From Isoperla grammatica (taxonomy: Eukaryota > Arthropoda > Insecta > Plecoptera > Perlodidae): DNA of 64,000 nt. The notes under the pieces were generated by a model that searched no databases, was not told the DNA's origin, and saw only the letters and a program-made list of their open reading frames with translations. The DNA lies in NCBI GenBank assembly GCA_945910005.1, contig OX246749.1, positions 19,749,821-19,813,820 of the forward strand, read 5' to 3'. Within the stretch, counting starts at the first letter, position 1. Each line of letters starts with the position of its first letter. The position numbers and the translations under genes are program-made. This document shows positions 1 through 13,560 of this stretch, piece after piece.

Positions 1-1091
1 AAATTAATCCTACTACCTACATCTTGGTCTTAGTATAGGGCCTACTCATTGTTATATGATCTGAAATATGTTTTGGATAGGATAGGATATTAGTAAGACA
101 GATTGTTAAAAAACTACCCCACTGGGAATCGAACCCTGGTAGGCCTATCTCACATATTCTACATTCGTGGTTCAAGTATGTGATGATGACAACAACAAGC
201 AAAGGTAAGCATTTCCCTCCATTAGCCAGCTGTAGGCCTACCTCTTGCTCTAAAATACCGTTCTTTTGCCTAGTTACTATTTTGGATCAAGTAAAAGTTT
301 GCCCTTAAAGCATGTAAATGGCAATGACTCTGGCCTGAACTTTTAAAGAAATGTATTAAAATTTCGTAAACGAAATTATTACCATGCATTAGCCTGAATT
401 ATAACAAAAATTCATACATTTATGCCTATTGCAGATGCCTATAGACAGCTAACATCATTGATCATACACTTGCATAATAGAAAACATAGAGGGCCCAGAT
501 ATTAGGCCCAGTATTATGTAGGCCCAGATATTATGGTGCAAGACAACGGTTATTGGGAAAATATTTCACTTATTTTGCAAAATATATATCCTCAGTGTAG
601 TTTTTTTGTTATTACCAGTAACCTTTGGTTATAGTAAGTATAACCTTACTAGACCCATGCCCTCGGCGAACTCTTGTGAATGTTTAAAAGCAAGTAGGCC
701 TAGGCCTAGACGCGATTGCATTGTGGTCAAAGCATTGGGTTTAAAATATGGTCAAAGACCAGTGACATTCTGTGATGGGAAGAAAAATTAATGAACAAAA
801 TACACCTTTCAACCAATTCAGACTTCCTGCCTGTGACTTTCGCACCACACTTTCGTAATTCCTCTTTTAACGTCGCAACACTAAAATCACCAACATTTAG
901 GTCTTCCGTTATCACCCCTCTTTATTAACGACGCGATTGAACTACCTAGCAATAGCCTAGATTTTTCTAAAAGTGGACAGAAATTAGGGTTTCAAGTGCG
1001 AGCATACTTTCTTATGAGTCCCGCCATAGTCTAAATTTAAACTTGGACCCTTAAGGACAGGTGCTGCTACCTACTTCAGTTTGGAACTAAG
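1..1091. other. unassigned AT-rich sequence with one tRNA-like relic
   Basis: No convincing gene. Reading frames are all about 60 codons or less. At 121-140 the minus strand reads as a T-arm-like sequence (GGTTCGATTCCCAG, a Pol III B-box match), suggesting a decayed tRNA-derived SINE, but no cloverleaf can be built around it. The TAGGCCTA motif that dominates the arrays further right also appears singly here, near 230 and 700. Confidence 0.4.
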
Positions 1092-1200
1092 ACGCCCATG
1101 TTAAAGGCCTACATGTGTATAATAACATAAAAGGCCTACGCGTATATAATAATGACAAAGGACTACGCGAATACAAAAATGTAATAGGCCTACATGTTTA
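1092..1200. repeat. 27-bp minisatellite, left fragment
   Basis: About four diverged units of the 27-bp repeat (AGGCCTACGCGTATA core followed by an AATAATGTAAT-type spacer). The array is cut at 1200, after CATGTTTA, by a Helitron-like element and resumes at 4873 with TAATAATGTAATAGG. Joining the two sides restores one ordinary repeat unit, so this is the left side of a clean insertion site. Confidence 0.85.
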
Positions 1201-2066
1201 TTAGATGAGCGCAGCGAAGCGGAGTGAATCTCTCCATACAACTCGATCGGCGCTTTGTCTGTGTGTGTGTGTGTCTGTATGTGCGCTAAATTTTGTTCGT
1301 CGCGCACAGGTCAAACGGCTTAACGGATTTGGCTGAAATTTTCGGTCAACATTTGTGACCACTAAACTAGATGCTGTTAACATAATCAGCAAAATCCGTC
1401 AAGATGCCAACCTGCAAAAAATTAATTAGTGAAAAAAATACAGTTTTATTTTTGTTTTATTGAAACTTATGAACAGATTTAAATTATGTTTTAAATAAAT
1501 ATTGAAACTAACAATGTCGACACCGGATAAAAGTTTTGGAACTATAACTTTAACCGCCATTTAGTAAAAAAATATTTAGTTTCTATTTACGGGAACTTAC
1601 ATTGGTTTCTTAACAGTGCTCCACTTATACGATTCTCATTTGAGGACCATTGAAGTTAGATGCACATACTATGCATGGCGAATGGCGTGTACAAAGAGAC
1701 CTTTCTAAAACTACTTTTGGAATTTCGATAACGTTAATAGAATGGCAACAATGGCGTGTTATGTTTAATGACTTTCACGGCAAAAATGCAAATGTTAACA
1801 ACGAACTTTGTAGACAAATTAAAAAGCTTTTATTATGATTTAAATGCGGTTATTGTATAATAAAACACTATCACATTTTAGATCTAGCCAGTATCTACAT
1901 TGTGGAGTTTTCTATACACAGATAACTTTAATAGTTTATTAATTAGAGCCTTTTGAGTAGACCACGGTCGAATGAAATTATGCGGAAATCCATTGAAAAA
2001 TCAACTTGGAGGTTTTAATTTATTTAAAGAAAAATTTTAAACGGATTTAAATAATATTTTGTGTAA
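1201..2066 (+). mobile_element. Helitron-like family 1, 5' part of copy 1a
   Basis: Starts TTAGATGAGCG, the family 1 5' terminus, followed by a TGTGTGTCTGTATG microsatellite and the conserved segment around GTTCGTCGCGCACAGG. The copy is more diverged than its neighbours. It stops at 2066, within the region that reads ATTTCGTGCATTTATTAGC in full copies, where copy 1b begins. Its 3' remainder is not present after 1b or 1c, so this is a 5' fragment in a composite. No transposase frame is visible; the family is non-autonomous here. Confidence 0.7.
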
Positions 2067-3477
2067 TTAGATGAGCGTAGCGAAGCGGAGTGAATCTTTC
2101 CATACAACTCGATCGGCGCTTTGTCTGTGTGTATGTCTGTATGTATGTATGTCTGTATGTGCGCTAATTTTTGTTCGTCGCGCACAGGCCAAACGGCTTG
2201 ACGTATTTGGCTGAAATTTTCGGTCAACATTTGTGACTACTAAACTCGATGCTGTTAACATAACCAGCAAAATTCGTCGTGATGCCAACTTACAAAAAAT
2301 TAATTACTGAAAAACAAAAATTGTTTATTTATTTAATTAAATAAAAACTTACTAACGGATTTAAATAATGTTTCTCATGTAGGTTTATATAAACCGTACC
2401 AACAATTGACAATAATTTCAAAATTGTACGTTTATCCGCCATGTTATAAAAAAATATTGTTTATTTACAACAATAATTTCTTCATTTTTACAGTGTTCCG
2501 CCCATATGATTCGCATTTGCGGACTTTTGCAATTAGATGCACATTGTATACACCAAAAATAGCGTACGTAACAATACCTATGCACTATTATTTGGAATCT
2601 CGAGAGCTGTCATAAAATGGCTACAATGACATAAGATGCCAACCTACAAATAATTAACAACTGAAACACATGTTTTGTTATTTATTTAATTAAATTAAAA
2701 CTTACACACGGATATTAATGATTTTTCATATGTAGGTCCACATCAATACTACCAACACTCGACATTAGTTTCAAAATTGTTGCTTTAACCGCCATGTTAT
2801 AAACAAATATTGTTTATTTACGGCAGACATTTTCTTCATTTTTACAGTGTTCCACCGATATGATTCGCATTTGCGGACCATTGAAGTTAGATGCACATAG
2901 TATGCTGCCGAAATGGCATAGGGAGTCAGACCTTTCTCACTATGTATTTGGAAATTTGATAGCTATCATAGAATGGCTACAATGACGTGTTATGTTTTAT
3001 GACTTTCACGGCAAACATGCAGAAAATAACAACAAACTTGGTCGACAGTTTAAAAAGCTATTATTATAGTTTAAATGCGAGTTATTGTATAATTCAACAA
3101 TATTAAATTTTAGATATAGTCTGTATCTACATTATGGAACTTTCCATACACTGATAGGTTTAATAGTTTATGAATAAGAGCCTATTGAATAGACCACGGT
3201 CGAATGAAATTATGCGGAAATCCATCAACTTGAAGGTTTTAATTTCTTTAAAGAAAACTTCTTAACGGATTTCAATTAAATTTCGTGCATTTATTAGCAA
3301 CATATCAAGAAATAATATACTTAAGTTATAAGGTTGTAACTTGATCAGACATCTTGTAAAAAAATCATATGTTTATTATAAAGATATTTTTTTTTTAAAT
3401 AGAGCAATATGATATGCTAATGATTTATTTGATTTGATACATTGAAAAAATCGCTCATCTGTCAACGCGGAGCGTTT
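2067..3477 (+). mobile_element. Helitron-like family 1, copy 1b
   Basis: Begins TTAGATGAGCGTAGCG and contains two internal direct repeats of about 350 bp, each opening with GATGCCAAC (near 2280 and 2634), plus a shorter third relative before the 3' end. Near the 3' end it has the subterminal CGCTCATCT and the AACGC/GCGTT hairpin, but the last bases (CCTAG in other copies) are missing: GCGTTT runs straight into the TTAGATGAG of the next copy. A deletion at the tandem junction is the simplest explanation. Confidence 0.75.
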
Positions 3478-4872
3478 TTAGATGAGCGTAGCGAAGCGGA
3501 GTGAATCTTTCCATACAACTCGATCGGCGCTTTGTCTGTGTGTGTGTGTGTATGTGTGTGTGTTCGCCAAATTTTGTTCGTCGCGCACAGGTCAAACGGC
3601 TTGACGTATTTGGCTGAAATTTTCAGTCAACACCCGGGAATACTAAACTCGATGCTGTTAACATAACCAGCAAAATTCGTTAGGATACCAACCTACAAAA
3701 AATTAATTAATGAAAAATAATTTTTTTTTATTTATTTAATTAAATTAAAACTTACACACGGATTTTAATTATGTTTCATTTGTAGGTTAACATCAATAGT
3801 CTCAACACTTGACAAAAGTTTCAAAATTGTAAGTTTACCCGTCATGTCATAAAAAAATATTGTTTATTTACAACAATAATTTCTTCATTTTTATAGTGTT
3901 CCACCGATATCGTTCGCATTTGCGGATCTTTGCAGTAAGATGCACATAGTAAACACGAACATAGCGTACGCAATCAAACCTTTCTCAGTTTTATTTGGAA
4001 TCTCGATAGCTGTCATAAAAAGGCTACAATGACGTAAGATGCCAACCTACAAAAAATGAGTTAATGAAAAACTGTTTTTTTTATTAATTTAATCTAATTA
4101 AAACTTAAATACGGATATAAATTATTTTTTGTATGTAGGTCCACATCAATAGTACCAACACTTGACAATAGTTTTAAAATTGTAGCTTCAACTGCCATGT
4201 TATAAAAAAATATTGTTTATTTACGGCTATTAATTTCTTCATTTGTACAGTGTTCCACCGATATGATTCGCATTTGCGGACCATTGAAGTTAAATGCACA
4301 TAGTATGCTGCCGAAATGGCTTACGCAGTCGGGCCTTTCTCACTATGTATTTGGAATTTTGATAGCTTGCATAGTATGGCTACAATGGCGTGTTATATTT
4401 TATGACTTTCACGGCAAAAAATCAAATGTTAACAACGAACTTGGTCGACAAATTAAAAAGCTTTTATTATGATTTAAAAGCGAGTTATTGTATGATTTAT
4501 GAATATTACATTTTAGATATAGTCTGTATCTACATTATGGAACTTTCCATACACTGATACGTTTAATAGTTTATGAATTAGAGCCTATTGAGTAGACCAC
4601 GGTCGAATGAAATTATGCGGAAATCCATTGAAAATGAACTTGAAGGTTTTAATTCTTGACGGATTTAAATACAATTTCGTGCAGTTATTAGCAACTCGAC
4701 AAATAATATACACAAATTCTAAGGTTGTAACTTAAACCACCATCTTTTTGAAAAATCAAGTGTACATTATAAAGGTATTTTTTTTATATGTAAGAGTAAT
4801 ATGATATGCAAATGATATGTTTGATTTACCTAAAAAAAAACGCTCATCTGTCAACGCGGAGCGTTTTCCTAG
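3478..4872 (+). mobile_element. Helitron-like family 1, copy 1c (3' end intact)
   Basis: Full-length family 1 copy from TTAGATGAGCG to the 3' terminus CGCTCATCTGTCAACGCGG then AGCGTTTTCCTAG. The 3' hairpin is AACGC-GGA-GCGTT, seven bases before the end, and the last four bases are CTAG. This matches the known Helitron 3' pattern (hairpin then CTRR). The right flank at 4873 is minisatellite DNA that continues the interrupted unit at 1200. Confidence 0.8.
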
Positions 4873-5144
4873 TAATAATGTAATAGGCCTACGCGTATAT
4901 AATAATGTAATAGGCCTACGCGAATACTATGATGTAATAGGCCAACATGTTTATAAAAATGTAATATGCCACGTATATTATAATGTAATAGGCCTACGCG
5001 AATACAATAATGCAAAAGGCCTACATGTTTATAAAAATGTAATAGGCCTACGCGTATATAATAATGTAATAGGCCTACGCGTATATAAGAATGTAATACG
5101 CTTACATGTGTAATAATGAAATGGGCGTACATGTATATAATAAT

Positions 5145-5388
5145 GTTTTAATCCTACTATGTTGAGTGTTTAATATAAAACAAATAATACAAGTAAGCTT
5201 ACATATATATTGATATGTACTAAACGAGAAAGCTACAACATGACAACATGGAACGGAAGCTTGGAAGGGTCTATACTGAGGGGTGGATGACGCGCGACAG
5301 GCAGGCGCCAGGAACCATGAAGCAAGAGGGTGGCTGGGGATGGAGACACCACTCACGGACCGAACATGGCGGACACATATACCACATA
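5145..5388. repeat. embedded spacer block S1 (about 240 bp)
   Basis: GC-richer, non-periodic block inside the minisatellite. It opens with GTTTTAATCCTACTATG and ends near GAACATGGCGGACACATATA. It recurs almost unchanged at 6213, 6950 and 9898, in 3'-only form at 16586 and with an internal deletion at 18810. Its boundaries with the 27-bp repeats are the same each time, so the block and flanking units were probably duplicated together. A short open frame crosses it but shows no family I recognise. Confidence 0.8.
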
Positions 5389-6212
5389 TATTATAATGTA
5401 ATGGGCCTACATGAATATAATAATGTTATAGGCCTACATGTGTATAATAATGTAATAGGCCTACGCGTATATAATAATGTAAAAGGCCTACGCGAATACA
5501 AAAATGTAATAGGCCTAGAGTCTACATGTTTATAATAATGTAATAGGCCTACGCGTATATAATAATGAAATAGGCCTACGCGAATACAATAATGTAATAG
5601 GCCTACTTGTTTATAATAATGTTATAGGCCTACGCGTATATAATAATGTAATACGCCTACGCGTATATAATAATGTAATAGGCCTACTTGTTTATAATAA
5701 TGTTATAGGCCTACGCGTATATAATAATGAAATAGGCCTACGCGAATACAATAATGTAATAGGCCTACTTGTTTATAATAATGTAATACGCCTACGCGTA
5801 TGTAATAATGTAATAGGCCTACGCGTATACAATAATGTTATAGACCTCCATGGTTATAATAATGTAAAAGGGGTACGCCGTTATAATAATGTAATAGGCC
5901 TACGCGTATACAATAATGTAATAGGCCTACATGTTTATAATAATGTAAAAGGCCTACGCCTATATGATAATGTTAAAGGCCTACCCGTTTATAATAATGC
6001 TATAGGCCTACGCGTATATAATTATGTAATAGGCCTACGCGTATTTAATAAGTTAATAGGCCTCCGCGTATACAATAATGTAATAGGCCTACATGTTTAT
6101 AATAATGAAATAGGCCTACGCGTATATAATAATGTAATAGGCCTACGCGTATATAATAATGTAAAACGCTTACATGTTTAATAATGAAATGGGCGTACAT
6201 GTATATAATAAT

Positions 6213-6455
6213 GTTTTAATCCTACTATGTTGAGTGTTTAATATAAAACAAATAATACAAGTCAGCTTACACATATATTGATATGTAATAAACGATAAAC
6301 CTACAACATGACAACATGGAACGGAAGCTTGGAAGGTTCTTGACTGAGAAGTGGATGACGCGCGACAGGCAGGCGCCAGGAACCATGAAGCAAGAGGGTG
6401 GCTGGGAATGGAGACACCACTCACGGACCGAACATGGCGGACACATATACTACAT
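6213..6455. repeat. embedded spacer block S2
   Basis: Second copy of the block described at 5145, with a handful of substitutions (for example TTCTTGACTGAGAAG where S1 has GTCTATACTGAGGGG). The unit order on its right matches that right of S1, supporting a segmental duplication of about 1.06 kb. Confidence 0.8.
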
Positions 6456-6949
6456 ATATTATAATGTAATGGGCCTACATGAATATAATAATGTTATAGG
6501 CCTACATGTGTATAATAATGTAATAGGCCTACGCGTATATAATAATGTAAAAGGCCTACGCGAATACAAAAATGTAATAGGCCTACATGTTTATAATAAT
6601 GTAATAGGCCTACGCGTATATAATAATGAAAAAGGCCTACGCGAATACAATAATGTAATAGGCCTACTTGTTTATAATAATGTTTTAGGCCTACGCGTAT
6701 ATAATAATGTAATACGCCTACGCGTATATAATAATGTAATAGGCCTACTTGTTTATAATAATGTTATAGGCCAACGCGTATATAATAATGAAAAAGGCCT
6801 ACGCGAATACAATAATGTTATAGGCCTACTTGTTTATAATAATGAAATAGGCCTACGCGTATATAATAATGTAATAGGCCTACGCGTATATAATAATGTA
6901 AAACGCTTACATGTGTAATAATGAAATGGGCGTACATGTATATAATAAT

Positions 6950-7190
6950 GTTTTAATCCTACTATGTTGAGTGTTTAATAAAAAACAAGTAATACAAGTC
7001 AGCTTACATGTATATTGATATGTACTAAACGATAAACGTACAACATGACAACATGGAACGGAAGCTTGGAAGGGTCTATACTGAGGGGTGGATGACGCGC
7101 GACAGGCAGGCGCCAGGAACCATGAAGCAAGAGGGTGGCTGGGGATGGAGACACCACTCACGGACCGAACATGGCGGACACATATATTAC
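6950..7190. repeat. embedded spacer block S3
   Basis: Third copy of the S block. Closest in its central part to S1 (both read GTCTATACTGAGGGGTGG). It is about 740 bp from S2, against about 1.07 kb between S1 and S2, so the intervening minisatellite has gained or lost units. Confidence 0.8.
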
Positions 7191-9897
7191 ATATAAAATA
7201 ATGTAATAGGCTTACACGTGTTATAATAAAATGGGCCTACATGTATTTAATAATGTTATAAGCCTACATGAATATAATATTGTAATAGGCCTACATGTTT
7301 ATAATAATGTAAAAGGCCTACGCGTATATAATAATGTAATAGGCCTACGCCTATATAATAATGTAATAGGCCTACGTGTATTCAATAATGTAAAAGGCCT
7401 TCATGTTTATAATAATGCAATAAGCCTACGTCTATATAATAATGTTATAGGCCTACATGTTTATATGATTGTAATAGGCCTGCGCCTATATAATAATGTA
7501 ATAGGCCTACATGTTTATAATAATGTAATAAGCCTACGCGTTTATACTAATGTAATAGGCCTACATGTATACGAAAATGTAATAAGCCTACATGTTTATA
7601 ATAATGTTATAAGCCTACGCCTATATAATAATATAATAGGCCTACGCGTGTACAATAATGTAAAAGGCCTACATGTTTATATTAATGTAAAAGGCCTACG
7701 CCTTGATAATAATGTTATAGGCCTACGCGTATATAATAATGTAATAAACCTACGCATACAAAATAATTTAAAAAGGCCTACGCGTATATAATAATGTTAT
7801 AGGCCTACGCGTATATAATAATGTTATAGGCCTACGCGTATATAATAATGTAATAGGCCTACGCGTACATAATAATGTAATAGGATTACGCGTATACAAT
7901 AATGTTATATGCCTACGCGTATATAATAATGAAATAGGCCTACGCGTATATAATAATGTAATATGCCTACATGTTTCTAATAATGTTATAGGCCTACGCG
8001 TATACAATAATGTAATAGGCCTACATTGATATAATAATATGACAGGCCGTCACGTTAATAATAATGTTATAGGCCTACGAGAATATAATAATGAAATAGG
8101 CCTACGCGTATATAATAATGAAAAAGGCCTACGCATATATAATAATGTAATAGGCCTACGCGTATATAATAATGTAAGAGGCATACGCGTAAACAATAAT
8201 GTAATAGGCCTACATGTTTCTAATAATGTTATAGGCCTACGCGTATACAATAATGTAAAAGGCCTACATTCATATAATAATATGACAGGCCGTCACGTTA
8301 ATAATAATGTTATAGGCCTACGTGTATATAATAATGTAATAAGCCTAGGCGTATGTAATAATGTAATAGGCCTACGCGTTTATACTAAAGTAATAGGCCT
8401 ACATGTATACAATAATGTTATATGCCTACATGTTTATAATAAGGTAATAAGCCTACGCGTATATAATAATGTAATAGGCCTACGCGTGTACAATAATGTA
8501 AAAGGCCTACATGTTTATATAAATGTAAAAGGCCTACGCCTTGATAATAATCTTATAGGCCTACGCGTATATAATAATGTTATAGGCCTACGCGTATATA
8601 ATAATGTTAAAGGCCTACATGTATACAAAAATGTAATAAGCCTACATGTTTATAATAATGTTATAAGCCAACGCCTATATAATAATGTAATAGGCCTACG
8701 CGTGTACAATAATGTAAAAGGCCTACATGTTTATATAAATGTACAGGCCTACGCCTTGATAATAATGTTATAGGCCTACGCGTATATAATAATGTTATAG
8801 GCCTTTGCGTATATAATAATGTTATAGGCCTACGCGTATATAATAATGTAATAGGCCTACGCGTATGTAATAATGTAATAGGATTACGCGTATACAATAA
8901 TGTTATATGCCTTCGCGTATGTAATAATGAAATAGGCCTACGCGTATATAATAATGTAATAGGCCTACGAGTATATAATACTGTAAGAGGCCTACGCGTA
9001 TATAATAATGAAATAGGCCTACGCGTATATAATAATGTTATAGGCCTACGCGTATAAAATAATGTAATAGGATTACGCGTATACAATAATGTAATATGCC
9101 TACGCGAATATAATAATGAAATAGGCCTACGCGTATATAATAATGAAAAAGGCTTCGCATATATAATAATGTAATAGGCCTACGCGTATATAATAATGTA
9201 AGAGGCATACGCGTAAACAATAATGTAATAGGCCTACATGTTTCTAATAATGTTATAGGCCTACGCGTATATAATAATGTAATAGGCCTACATTGATATA
9301 ATAATATGACAGGCCGTCACGTATATAATAATGTAACAGGCCTACGTGTTTATAATAATGTAAAAGGCCTACGCGTTTATAATAATGTAATAGGCCTTCT
9401 TTGATATAATAATGTGATAAGCCGTCACGTATATAATAATGTAAAAGGCCTACACGTACATAATAATGTAATAGGTTTTCATTGATATAATAATATGATA
9501 GGCCGTCACGTATATAATAATGTAATAGGCCAACGTGTATATAATAATGTAAAAGGCCAACGCGTTTATAATAATGTAATAGGCCTTCTTTGATATAATA
9601 ATGTGATAAGCCGTCACGTATATAATAATGTAAAAGGCCTACGCGTATATAATAATGTAATAGGCCTACGCGTATATAATAATGTAATAGGCTTTTATTG
9701 ATATAATAATGTGATAGGCCGTCACGTATATAATAATGTAATAGGCCTACGTGTTATTATTATGTAATAGGCCTACGCGTACATAATAATGTAATATGCC
9801 TTCTTTGGTATAATAATGTGATAGGCCGTCACGTATATAATAATGGAATAGGCCTACGTGTATATAATAATGTAATAGGCCTACGCGTATATAATAA

Positions 9898-10140
9898 TGT
9901 TTTAATCCTACTATGTTGATTGTATAATATAAAACAACTAATACAAGTAAGCTTACATATATATTGATATGTACTAAACGATAAACGTACAACATGACAA
10001 CATGGAATGGAAGCTTGGAAGGGTCTATACTGAGAGGTGGATGACGCGCGACAGGCAGGCGCCAGGAACCATGAAGCAAGAGGGTGGCTGGGGATGGAGA
10101 CACCACTCACGGACCGAACATGGCGGACACATATATTACA
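9898..10140. repeat. embedded spacer block S4
   Basis: Fourth copy of the S block, after about 2.7 kb of minisatellite. It retains the full central GC-rich part and the ATGGCGGACACATAT end. A subset of nearby units (about 9280-9850) carries the private variants GCCGTCACGTATATAATAATG and TTGATATAATAAT, a local sub-expansion. Confidence 0.8.
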
Positions 10141-10704
10141 TATATAATAATGTAATAAGCTTACATGTGTTGTAATGAAATGGGCCTACATGTATTTAAT
10201 AATGTTATAGGCCTACATGAATATAATAATGTTATAGGCCTACATGTTTATAGTAATAGGCCTACGCATATATAATAATGTTACAGGCCTACGCGTATAT
10301 AATAATGTTATAGGCCCACGCGTATACAATAATGTAATAGGCCTTCATGTCTATAATAATGTAATTGGCCTACGCGTATACAATAATGTAATAGGCCAAC
10401 ATGTTTATAATAATGTAATAGGCCTACGCCTATATAATAATATTGTAGGCCTACGCGTATTTAATAATGAAATACGTCTACACGTTTATAATAATGTAAT
10501 TGGCCTACGCGTATTTAATAATGTTAAAGGCCTACATGTATACAATAATGTAAAAGGTCTACATGAATAATAATATAATGGGCCTACGGGTATATAATTA
10601 TGTGATTTGCCTTCATGAATACAATAATGTAATAGGCCTACATGAATAATAATGTAATAGGCCTATAGGTTTGTAATAATGTAATATGCCTTCATGAATA
10701 ATAA

Positions 10705-13560
10705 TTAGATGAGCGTAGCGAAGCGGAGTGAATCTTTCCATACAACTCGATCGGCGCTTTGTCTGTGTGTACGTATGTATGTATGTGCGCTAAATTTTGT
10801 TCGTCGCGCACAGGTCAAACGGCTTGACGTATTTAGCTGAAATTTTCGGGCAACGTTCATGACCACTAAACTCGATGCTGTTAACATAACCAGCAAACTT
10901 CAATAAGATGCCAACCTACAAAAAATTAATTACTGAAAAGTAAAATTTGTTTATTTATTTAATTAAATGAAAACTTACTAACGGATTTAAATAATGTTTC
11001 ACTTGTAGATTCACATCAACAGTACCAACACTTGACAAAAGTTTCAAAATTGTAAGTTTATCCGCCATGTTATAAAAAAATATTGTTTGTTTACTACAAT
11101 AATTTCTTCATTTTTACAGTGTTCCACCGATATGACTCGCATTTTCGGACTATTGCATTTAGATGCACATAGTATACACCAAACATAGCGTACGTAACAA
11201 TACCTATGCATTAATATTTGGAATTTCGATAGCTGTCATAGAATGGCTACAATGGTGTAAGATGCCAACCTACAAAAAATTAACAACTGAAACACATGTT
11301 TTGTTATTTACTTAATTAAATTAAAACTTACACACCGATACATTTAATTTTTGATATGTGAGTTCACATTAATAGTACCAACACACGACAACAGTTTCAA
11401 AATTGAAGCTTTAACCGCCATGTGATAAACAAATATTGTTTATTTACGGAAGTAATTTTCTTCGTTTTTACAGTGTTCCACCAATATCATTCGCATTTGC
11501 GGACCATTGAAGTAAGATGCACATAGTATGCTGCCGAAATGGCTTACACAGTCAGACCTTTCTCACTATGTATTTGGAATTTTGATAGCTATCATAGAAT
11601 GGCGACAATGACGTGTTATATTTAATGACCTTCACGGCAAACATGCAAATGTTAACAACGAACTTGGTCGACAAATTAAAAAGCTTTTATTATGATTTAT
11701 GGCGAGTTATTGTATGATTTATTAATATTAAATTTTAGATATAGTCTGTATCTATATTATGAAACTTTCCACACAGTGATAGGTTTAATAGTTTATGAAT
11801 AAGAGCCTATTGAGTAGACCACGGTCGAATGAAATTATGCGGAAATCCATCAACTTGAAGGTTTTAATTTCTTAAAAGAAAACTTGTTAACGGATTTAAA
11901 TAATATTTCGTGCATTTATTAGCAACATATCAAGAAATAATATACTAAAGTAATAAGGTTGTAACTTGATCCGCCATCTTGTAAAAAAATCATATGTTTA
12001 TTACTAGGAAAACGCTCCGCGTTGACAGATGAGCGATTAATTTCAATGTATCAAATCAAATAAATCATTTGCATATCATATTACTCTTTTAAAAAAAAAT
12101 ATACCTTTATAATAAACATATGATTTTTTTACAAGATGGCGGATTAAGCTACAACCTTATAACTTAAGTATATTATTTTTTGATATGTTGCTAATAAATT
12201 CACGAAATATTATTTAAATCCGTTAAGAAGTTTTCTTTAAAGAAATTAAAATCTTCAAGTTGATGGATTTCCGCATAATTTCATTCGACTGTGGTCTACT
12301 CAATAGGCTCTAATTAATAAACTATTTAACCTATCAGTGTATGGAAAGTTCCATAATGTAGATACAGACTATATCTAAAATGTAATATTAATTAATCATA
12401 CAATAACCCGCTTTTAAATCATAGCACAAGCATTTTAATTTGTCGACCAAGTTCGTTGTTAACATTTGCATGTTTGCCGTGATGGTCATTAAATATAACA
12501 CGTCATTGTAGCCATTCTATGATAGCTATCAAAATTCCAAATACATAATGAGAAAGGTCTATCTGCCTAAGCCATTTCGGCAGCATACTATGTGCATCTA
12601 ACTTCAATGGTCCGCAAATGCGAATCATATCGGTGGAACACTGTAAAAATGAAGAAAATGTCTGCCGTAAATAAACAATATTTGTTTATAACATGGCGGT
12701 TGAAGCTACAATTTTGAAACTATTGTCAAGTGTTGGTACTATTGATGTGGACCTACATAAAAAATATCATTAATATATGTGTGTAAGTTTTAATTAGATT
12801 AAATTAATAAAAAAAATTGTTTTTCATTAATTCATTTTTTGTAGGTTGGCATCTTACGTCATTGTAGCCTTTTTATGACAGCTATCGAGATTCCAAATAA
12901 TAATGAGAAAGGTATGATTGCAATCGCTATTTTTGTGTTTATTATGTGCATTTAACTGCAAAGATCCGCAAATGCGAATGATATCGGTGGAACACTGTAA
13001 AAATGAAAAAATTATTACCGTAAAAAAACAATATTTTTTTATAACATGGCGGATGAATTTACAATATTGAAACTATTGTCAAGTGTTGGTACTGTTGATG
13101 ATAATCTATTAGTGAAACATCATTAAAATCCGTTTGTAAGTTTTCATTTAATTAAATAAATAAACAAATTTTATTTTTCAGTAATTTATTTTTTGTAGGT
13201 TGGCATTTTGACGAATTTTGCTGGTTATGTTAACAGCATCGAGTTTAATGGTCACAAACGTTGCCCGAAAATTTCAACCGAATACGTCAAGCCGTTTGAC
13301 CTGTGCGCGACGAACAAAATTTAGCGCACATACAGACATACATACATACATACAGACACACAGACAAAGCGCCGATCGAGTTGTATGGAGAGATTCACTC
13401 CGCTTCGCTACGCTCATCTAATAATGGTATTTTTTTTTTAAAGAGTAATATCATTGCGTTTGTTACTAACAAACTCAATGGTTATATGATATGCAAATGA
13501 TTTATTTCATTTGATACATTGAAAAAATCGCTCATCTGTCAACGCGGAGCGTTTTCCTAG
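10705..13560 (+). mobile_element. Helitron-like family 1, copy A, split by a nested copy
   Basis: Copy A runs 10705-12003 and resumes 13422-13560; the gap is an inverted family 1 copy. It starts TTAGATGAGCG after AATAA in the minisatellite and ends CGCTCATCT...AGCGTTTTCCTAG. Without the insert it is about 1.44 kb, the same size as neighbouring full copies. It carries the internal 350-bp direct repeats. The next copy follows with no intervening bases. Confidence 0.85.
12004..13421 (-). mobile_element. Helitron-like family 1, nested inverted copy B
   Basis: Full copy in reverse orientation, from CTAGGAAAACGCTCC at 12004 to GCTACGCTCATCTAA at 13421 (1418 bp). The flanks are TGTTTATTA on the left and TAATGGTATT on the right. 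Other copies read TGTTTATTATAAAGGTATT at this place, so the insertion lies exactly between A and T with no detectable target duplication or deletion. That is the known behaviour of Helitrons and unlike cut-and-paste transposons. No coding frame of note. Confidence 0.88.

Larger units (their letters stand above)
4873..10704. repeat. 27-bp minisatellite array, main block
   Basis: Hundreds of 27-bp units of the form TAATAATGTAATAGGCC followed by TACGCGTATA. The main variable position alternates between ACGCGT, ACATGT, ACTTGT and ACGCCT types. TAGGCCTA, TACGCGTA and TACATGTA inside the unit are each palindromes. Because 27 is nine codons, long repeat peptides (VYNNVIGLR-type) appear open on both strands; they are broken irregularly and are not a gene. 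The order of variant units is duplicated on a larger scale: roughly 5390-5520 matches 6450-6580, and parts of 7560-8040 match 8400-8900. Four copies of a non-minisatellite block are embedded and listed separately. Confidence 0.9.

Noticed and set aside
4817..10570. Long repeat-peptide frames (VYNNVIGLR type, up to 244 codons) as a structural protein
   Set aside because: They follow from a 27-bp repeat, occur on both strands, start and stop irregularly, and lack any non-repeat domain.
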